This document shows, in pieces, positions 60,459-64,000 of a stretch of DNA of 64,000 nt (position 1 is its first letter; each line of letters starts with the position of its first letter). Location of the stretch: NCBI RefSeq assembly GCF_002355635.1, contig NZ_AP017558.1, positions 682,001-746,000 on the forward strand, read 5' to 3'. The notes beneath the pieces are model-generated. The model made no database searches and had not been told where the DNA came from. It was given only the letters and a program-made list of their open reading frames with translations. Source of the stretch: Halopenitus persicus (GTDB lineage Archaea > Halobacteriota > Halobacteria > Halobacteriales > Haloferacaceae). The position numbers and the translations under genes are program-made.

Positions 60459-61637
60459 ATGACTCAGGACATCTGCGTCGTGGTCCCGACGATCCGGGAG
60501 TACGAGTGTATGCGGACGTACTTCGAGAACGCGCGCGAACACGGGTTCGACCTCTCGCGGCTCCACGTCGTGCTCGTGACCGAGGACTTCTGCGAGACGG
60601 ACGCGATGGCGACGATGCTCGAGGAGGAGGGCGTCTCCGGCGAGGTCTTCGACGGGACGCGCCGCCAGGAGTGGTACGAGGAGCAGGGGATCGCCGAGTA
60701 CGACCACCTCGTGCCGGCGGCCAGCCACGCGGAGACCAGCTTCGGGCTCCTGTATATGTGGGCCCACGACCGCTTCGAGTACGGCTTCTTCATCGACGAC
60801 GACACGCTGCCGGAGCCGGAGGACGACTTCTTCGGCCGCCACATGGAGAACCTCGCGTTCGAGGGAGAGGTGGAGTCGGTGTCCTCCGACACGGACTGGG
60901 TGAACGTGCTCCACCAGAACGACGACGAACACGGCCTCTACCCGCGCGGATACCCCTACGCCGCGATGGACGAGACGGTCGAGACGGCGACGGAGACGGT
61001 CGACGACGTGGTCGCGTCCCAGGGACTGTGGACCAACGTGCCCGACCTCGACGCGGTCCGGATCCTGATGGACGGCGACCTGCAGGGGCAGGCGCAGACG
61101 CGGACGAGCCGGTCGGACTTCACCGGCGACTTCGTGGCCGCGGAGGGCAACTACCTGACGGTCTGCTCGATGAACCTCGCGTTCAAGCGGGAGGTCATCC
61201 CGGCGTTCTACCAGCTGCCGATGGACGACAACGAGTGGGACGTCGGCCGGTTCGACGACATCTGGAGCGGCGTGTTCCTCAAGCGGGCCTGCGACGTCCT
61301 CGGGAAGACCATTTATAATGGGTACCCGCTGTGTGAGCACAACAAGGCGCCACGCTCGACCTTCGACGACCTGACGAACGAGGTCGCCGGGCTGGAGCTC
61401 AACGAGCACCTCTACGAGATCATCGACGACGTCGGCGGTGACGCCGAGACCTACGCGGACGTCTTCGCGGCGATGGGACGGGAGCTCGCGGCGGGCGACT
61501 ACGAGTCGTACAACAACGGCGCGTTCTTCAACTACGTCGGCGAACACATGTGCGAGTGGGTCGACTGCCTGGACGCGCTCAACGGCGTCGACCGGTCGAC
61601 GGGATCGCAAAAACCCCGGACCGCGGCGGAGAACTGA
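60459..61637 (+). CDS. GT75-like protein (reversibly glycosylated polypeptide / alpha-1,4-glucan-protein synthase family)
   Basis: Protein of 392 residues. It opens MTQDICVVVPTIREYECMRT as in nucleotide-sugar enzymes, and the DXD-type metal and sugar-nucleotide motif is FIDDDTLPEP at about residues 111-120. Downstream are GLWTNVPDLDAVRI and WDVGRFDDIWSGVFLKRACD, both hallmarks of the plant RGP/UDP-arabinopyranose mutase family, which is also present in Halobacteria. It could self-glycosylate or interconvert a sugar ring for cell-surface glycans. It shares an operator with the next gene, so it may belong to a metal-starvation response. Confidence 0.82.
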   Translation: MTQDICVVVPTIREYECMRTYFENAREHGFDLSRLHVVLVTEDFCETDAMATMLEEEGVSGEVFDGTRRQEWYEEQGIAEYDHLVPAASHAETSFGLLYMWAHDRFEYGFFIDDDTLPEPEDDFFGRHMENLAFEGEVESVSSDTDWVNVLHQNDDEHGLYPRGYPYAAMDETVETATETVDDVVASQGLWTNVPDLDAVRILMDGDLQGQAQTRTSRSDFTGDFVAAEGNYLTVCSMNLAFKREVIPAFYQLPMDDNEWDVGRFDDIWSGVFLKRACDVLGKTIYNGYPLCEHNKAPRSTFDDLTNEVAGLELNEHLYEIIDDVGGDAETYADVFAAMGRELAAGDYESYNNGAFFNYVGEHMCEWVDCLDALNGVDRSTGSQKPRTAAEN

Positions 61638-61656
61638 ACCGACGGGTATTTATTGA

Positions 61657-61672
61657 TTTAGGCATACCTAAA
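61657..61672 (+). promoter_or_regulatory. DtxR/SirR-like operator upstream of the iron-type binding protein
   Basis: TTTAGG-CATA-CCTAAA, the same 6+6 inverted repeat with four-base spacer as at 60430-60445, ending 3 bases before the ATG at 61676. A TATA-like TATTTATT precedes it at about 61647-61654. Confidence 0.75.
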
Positions 61673-61675
61673 AAT

Positions 61676-62872
61676 ATGAGCGAAGACGATATCACGGACG
61701 ACCGTTCGACGACCGGGCGACTGACCGACCGGCGACGGTTCCTCGCGAGCGCCGGAACGCTCGCCGCGGTCGGGATCGCGGGCTGTACGGGCGGCGGCAA
61801 CGGCGGCGGCAACGGGAACGGCAACGGCGGCGGCAACGGAAACGGCGGCGGCAACGGCGACTCAGATCCCGGCTCCGACGTCGGACAGATCGGATCCGGG
61901 AGGGCGGGACGCGACGCGCCCGGCGGAACGCCGATGGCCGAGATGCCCGATCTCGAGGGCGAACTCACCGTCTACTCCGGGCGCGGGGAGTTCCTCGTCG
62001 GCGAGCTGGTGAGTTACATCAACGACCTCTACGACGACTTCGATCTGACCGTCCGGTACGGCGGATCCACGGACCTCGTCAACCAGATCGCCAACGAGGG
62101 CGCCGGGACGCCCGCGGACGTCTTCTACTCGGTCAACGCCGGGTCGCTGGGCGCGCTGGCGGACGCGGGCCACGCCGCGTCCCTCTCGAGCGACGTCACC
62201 GACCTCGTTCGCGGGGAGTTCCACACCGAGAACTGGATCGGAACGTCGGGACGAGCGCGAACGGTACCGTACAACACGAACGCGCTCTCCGAGGAGGACC
62301 TCCCGAACGACATCATGGCGTACCCCGAGGAGTTCGACGGGGACCTCGGCTGGGCTCCGCGGTACGGCTCCTGCCAGGCGTTCATCACCGCGATGCGGAT
62401 CATCGAGGGCGAGGAGGCGACCCGCGAGTGGCTCCAGGGCGTCCTCGACGCCGGCATCCAGGAGTATCCCGACGAGTTCGCCGCCTGTCAGGCGATCGCC
62501 GACGGGGAGATCGACGCCGCGTTCACGAACCACTACTACATCCAGCGCGTGCTCGACGGGAATCCCGGGGCACCGATCGCCACCTCCTTCACGGAGGGCG
62601 ACGCGGGCGCCGTCTTCAACGTCGCCGGCGCGGCGGTCGTCGAGGCGACCGACCAGGCGACGCTGGCCGAGAACTTCATCCGCCATCTCCTGTCGGCTGA
62701 AGCACAGGACTACTTCGCGCGGTCGACCTTCGAGTACCCGCTGATCCCGGGCGTCGAACCGATCGGCGACCTGCCGACGATCGACCAGCTCGACGTGCCG
62801 GACGTCGACCTCGCACAGCTGTCCGACCTCGAGGCGACCGTCGACCTGATGCGCGACGTCGGCGCGCTCTAA
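61676..62872 (+). CDS. Iron-type ABC transporter binding lipoprotein (Fbp-like)
   Basis: Exported binding protein of 398 residues. The N-terminus has a Tat signal (DRRRFLASAGTLAAVGIAG) with lipobox Cys and a Gly/Asn linker from a 12-base repeat. The mature part begins ELTVYSGRGEFLVGELVSYI, then LTVRYGGSTDLVNQIANEG, as in ferric iron and molybdate binding proteins; a C-terminal Tyr/Asp-containing segment (NHYYIQRVL) resembles the metal site of ferric-binding proteins. The DtxR-like operator supports iron. No permease or ATPase is adjacent: the next gene is a glycosyltransferase. Confidence 0.85.
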   Translation: MSEDDITDDRSTTGRLTDRRRFLASAGTLAAVGIAGCTGGGNGGGNGNGNGGGNGNGGGNGDSDPGSDVGQIGSGRAGRDAPGGTPMAEMPDLEGELTVYSGRGEFLVGELVSYINDLYDDFDLTVRYGGSTDLVNQIANEGAGTPADVFYSVNAGSLGALADAGHAASLSSDVTDLVRGEFHTENWIGTSGRARTVPYNTNALSEEDLPNDIMAYPEEFDGDLGWAPRYGSCQAFITAMRIIEGEEATREWLQGVLDAGIQEYPDEFAACQAIADGEIDAAFTNHYYIQRVLDGNPGAPIATSFTEGDAGAVFNVAGAAVVEATDQATLAENFIRHLLSAEAQDYFARSTFEYPLIPGVEPIGDLPTIDQLDVPDVDLAQLSDLEATVDLMRDVGAL

Positions 62873-62887
62873 CCCGGCACCCGGTCC

Positions 62888-64000
62888 GTGTCGTCTCCGG
62901 TTCGAACCGCGATCCGACGCGTTCGCAGCGCGCTTCAGCGGCGGCTCCGGTCACGGATCCGCCGAGCGGCCCCCGAAACGCTCGCGGCGCTGGGCATCGC
63001 GGCGATCGCCGGAACCGCGGTGTTCGCCGTCGCGATGACCGTCTTCGCGTATCACTCCAGCAACCACGACGAGGCGGTCTACCTCCAGCAGGCCGCGATG
63101 CTGCTTGAGGGACAGCTCGCGCTGTATCCCGGCGACCTCGCCGACGCGTTCCATCCCTGGTTCTTCATCGAGGACGGCGGCCGACTGTATCCCAAGTACT
63201 CGCCGGTACCGGCGGCGATGTACGCCGTCGCGATGGCGGTCGTCGGCGAGCCCCGCATCACCCTCGCTGTCGTCGCCGCAGCCAGCGCCTTCCTCGTCTA
63301 CCGACTCGGCTCGATGGCGGCGGACCGCCGGGTCGGCCTCGTCGCCGCGGTCGTCTTTGCCGCCGCACCGCTGTCGCTCGTGACGACGGCCGTTTTCCTC
63401 CCGTACGCACCCACGGCGGCGTTGAATCTCCTGTTCGTCGTCTCGTACCTGTACGGGGTGCGTGACGGCTCGCTTCGGTGGGCCGGCGTCGCCGGGATCG
63501 CGATCGGGCTCGCGTTCTTCGCGCGTCCCTACACGGCGGTGTCGGTCGCAGCGCCGTTCGTTCTGCACGCGCTGGTGACGACGCTCCGAGCCATCGACCG
63601 TGAAACGCTCGCGGCGATCGGGTCGCGGTCGGAACCGCTGCCGAACGTGGTTCGACGGAACCTCCTCACCGGCACGTTCGGGATCCTGTTCGTCGGGATC
63701 ACGCTCGCGTACAACGCGCGGATGACCGGCTCGCCGCTGGTGTTCCCCTACGCGGCGTTCGCTCCCCTCGATGGGCCGGGCTTCGGGCGACGGCGGATCC
63801 TCGGCCATTCGATCGAGTACACGCCGGAGCTGGCGGTCCGCGCCAACGGCTACGTGATCGAGTACTTCCTCACGCGGTGGATGACCGCGGGCGGGATCGG
63901 AAGCGCAGCCGCGCTCGGCGGGCTGGCGATCGCGGCGCGCCGATGGTTCGATCCGGATCCGGACGCCGGGTTTCGCCGGACCGCAAGCGGCCTGCTGGCC
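62888..64000 (+). CDS. GT-C (GT39-like) glycosyltransferase, 3' end outside window
   Basis: Large membrane enzyme cut by the window edge; about 371 residues are visible. It starts with GTG (VSSPVRTAIRRVRSALQRRL) 15 nt after the binding-protein gene. After the first helix (LGIAAIAGTAVFAVAMTVFA) an extracellular loop holds NHDEAVYLQQAAMLLEGQ, where Asp-Glu is the acidic motif of dolichol-phosphate-sugar-dependent enzymes such as PMT and ArnT. Further helices follow, e.g. FAAAPLSLVTTAVFLPYAPT. It would transfer sugar from a polyprenyl carrier to a protein or lipid outside the cell. It may share the metal-regulated promoter upstream. Confidence 0.75.
   Translation, partial: MSSPVRTAIRRVRSALQRRLRSRIRRAAPETLAALGIAAIAGTAVFAVAMTVFAYHSSNHDEAVYLQQAAMLLEGQLALYPGDLADAFHPWFFIEDGGRLYPKYSPVPAAMYAVAMAVVGEPRITLAVVAAASAFLVYRLGSMAADRRVGLVAAVVFAAAPLSLVTTAVFLPYAPTAALNLLFVVSYLYGVRDGSLRWAGVAGIAIGLAFFARPYTAVSVAAPFVLHALVTTLRAIDRETLAAIGSRSEPLPNVVRRNLLTGTFGILFVGITLAYNARMTGSPLVFPYAAFAPLDGPGFGRRRILGHSIEYTPELAVRANGYVIEYFLTRWMTAGGIGSAAALGGLAIAARRWFDPDPDAGFRRTASGLLA

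Noticed and set aside
60441-61610. A 389-codon minus-strand frame opposite the GT75-like gene
   Set aside because: Arg/Val/His-rich, without domain signals; the plus strand has the DXD motif and family blocks.

Overview
The window is chromosomal DNA of a haloarchaeon. Most of it is very GC-rich, its proteins are strongly acidic, secreted proteins carry Tat-type signals ending in a lipobox followed by Gly/Asn-rich linkers, promoters are TATA-type with leaderless starts, and many proteins belong to families I know only from Halobacteria. The style resembles Haloferacales (Halorubrum-like), but the genus cannot be fixed from sequence alone.

Layout. 1-7153: the end of a copper-type P-type ATPase, a universal stress protein, a monooxygenase-like protein, a truncated FilR1-type regulator, a cysteine-free OsmC protein with a methyltransferase, and an MFS transporter. 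7320-16712: a heme-copper oxidase-superfamily operon (small subunit, CuA subunit II, subunit I), haloarchaeal hypothetical genes, heme O synthase, a second MFS transporter and a beta-propeller lipoprotein. The catalytic subunit lacks the cross-linked tyrosine of true oxidases and is a candidate nitric oxide reductase. 16922-19860: a PD-(D/E)XK protein, a VapBC pair with a palindromic operator, a cupin with zinc ribbon and a small gene.

19861-31932 is an AT-rich island, clearly different in composition from its flanks. It carries one coherent set of genes: an IclR regulator, an amidinotransferase-superfamily protein, a four-gene polyamine/opine-type ABC importer, an M20 amidohydrolase, a ThDP-dependent decarboxylase-like enzyme and a cupin. 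It looks like a horizontally acquired uptake and breakdown pathway for an unknown, probably guanidino- or amide-containing compound.

31933-43581 is accessory DNA. It has an arsenite/bile-acid-type transporter, a restriction-modification group (D12-class adenine methylase, an endonuclease with a FokI-like C-terminal domain, an Mrr-like nuclease), a regulator whose natural start is a CTG codon, decayed fragments, an IS200/IS605-like terminal hairpin, a cytosine-5 methylase, and a PIN/ribbon-helix-helix pair with two inverted-repeat operators. A tRNA-Val(CAC) follows.

43933-58771 returns to core-like DNA: cobalamin adenosyltransferase and glutaredoxin, then a branched-chain-amino-acid-type ABC transporter (livFGMH, divergent from livJ). 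Its two permeases and one ATPase carry large hydrophobic insertions. Next come a thioesterase, two cupins, an acylating semialdehyde dehydrogenase divergent from a class III aminotransferase (beta-alanine/valine-type catabolism), an Lrp regulator and a zinc ribbon protein. 59227-64000: an aspartoacylase-like hydrolase, a GT75-like protein and an iron-type ABC binding protein that share an identical TTTAGG-N4-CCTAAA operator, and the start of a GT-C glycosyltransferase that runs off the window.
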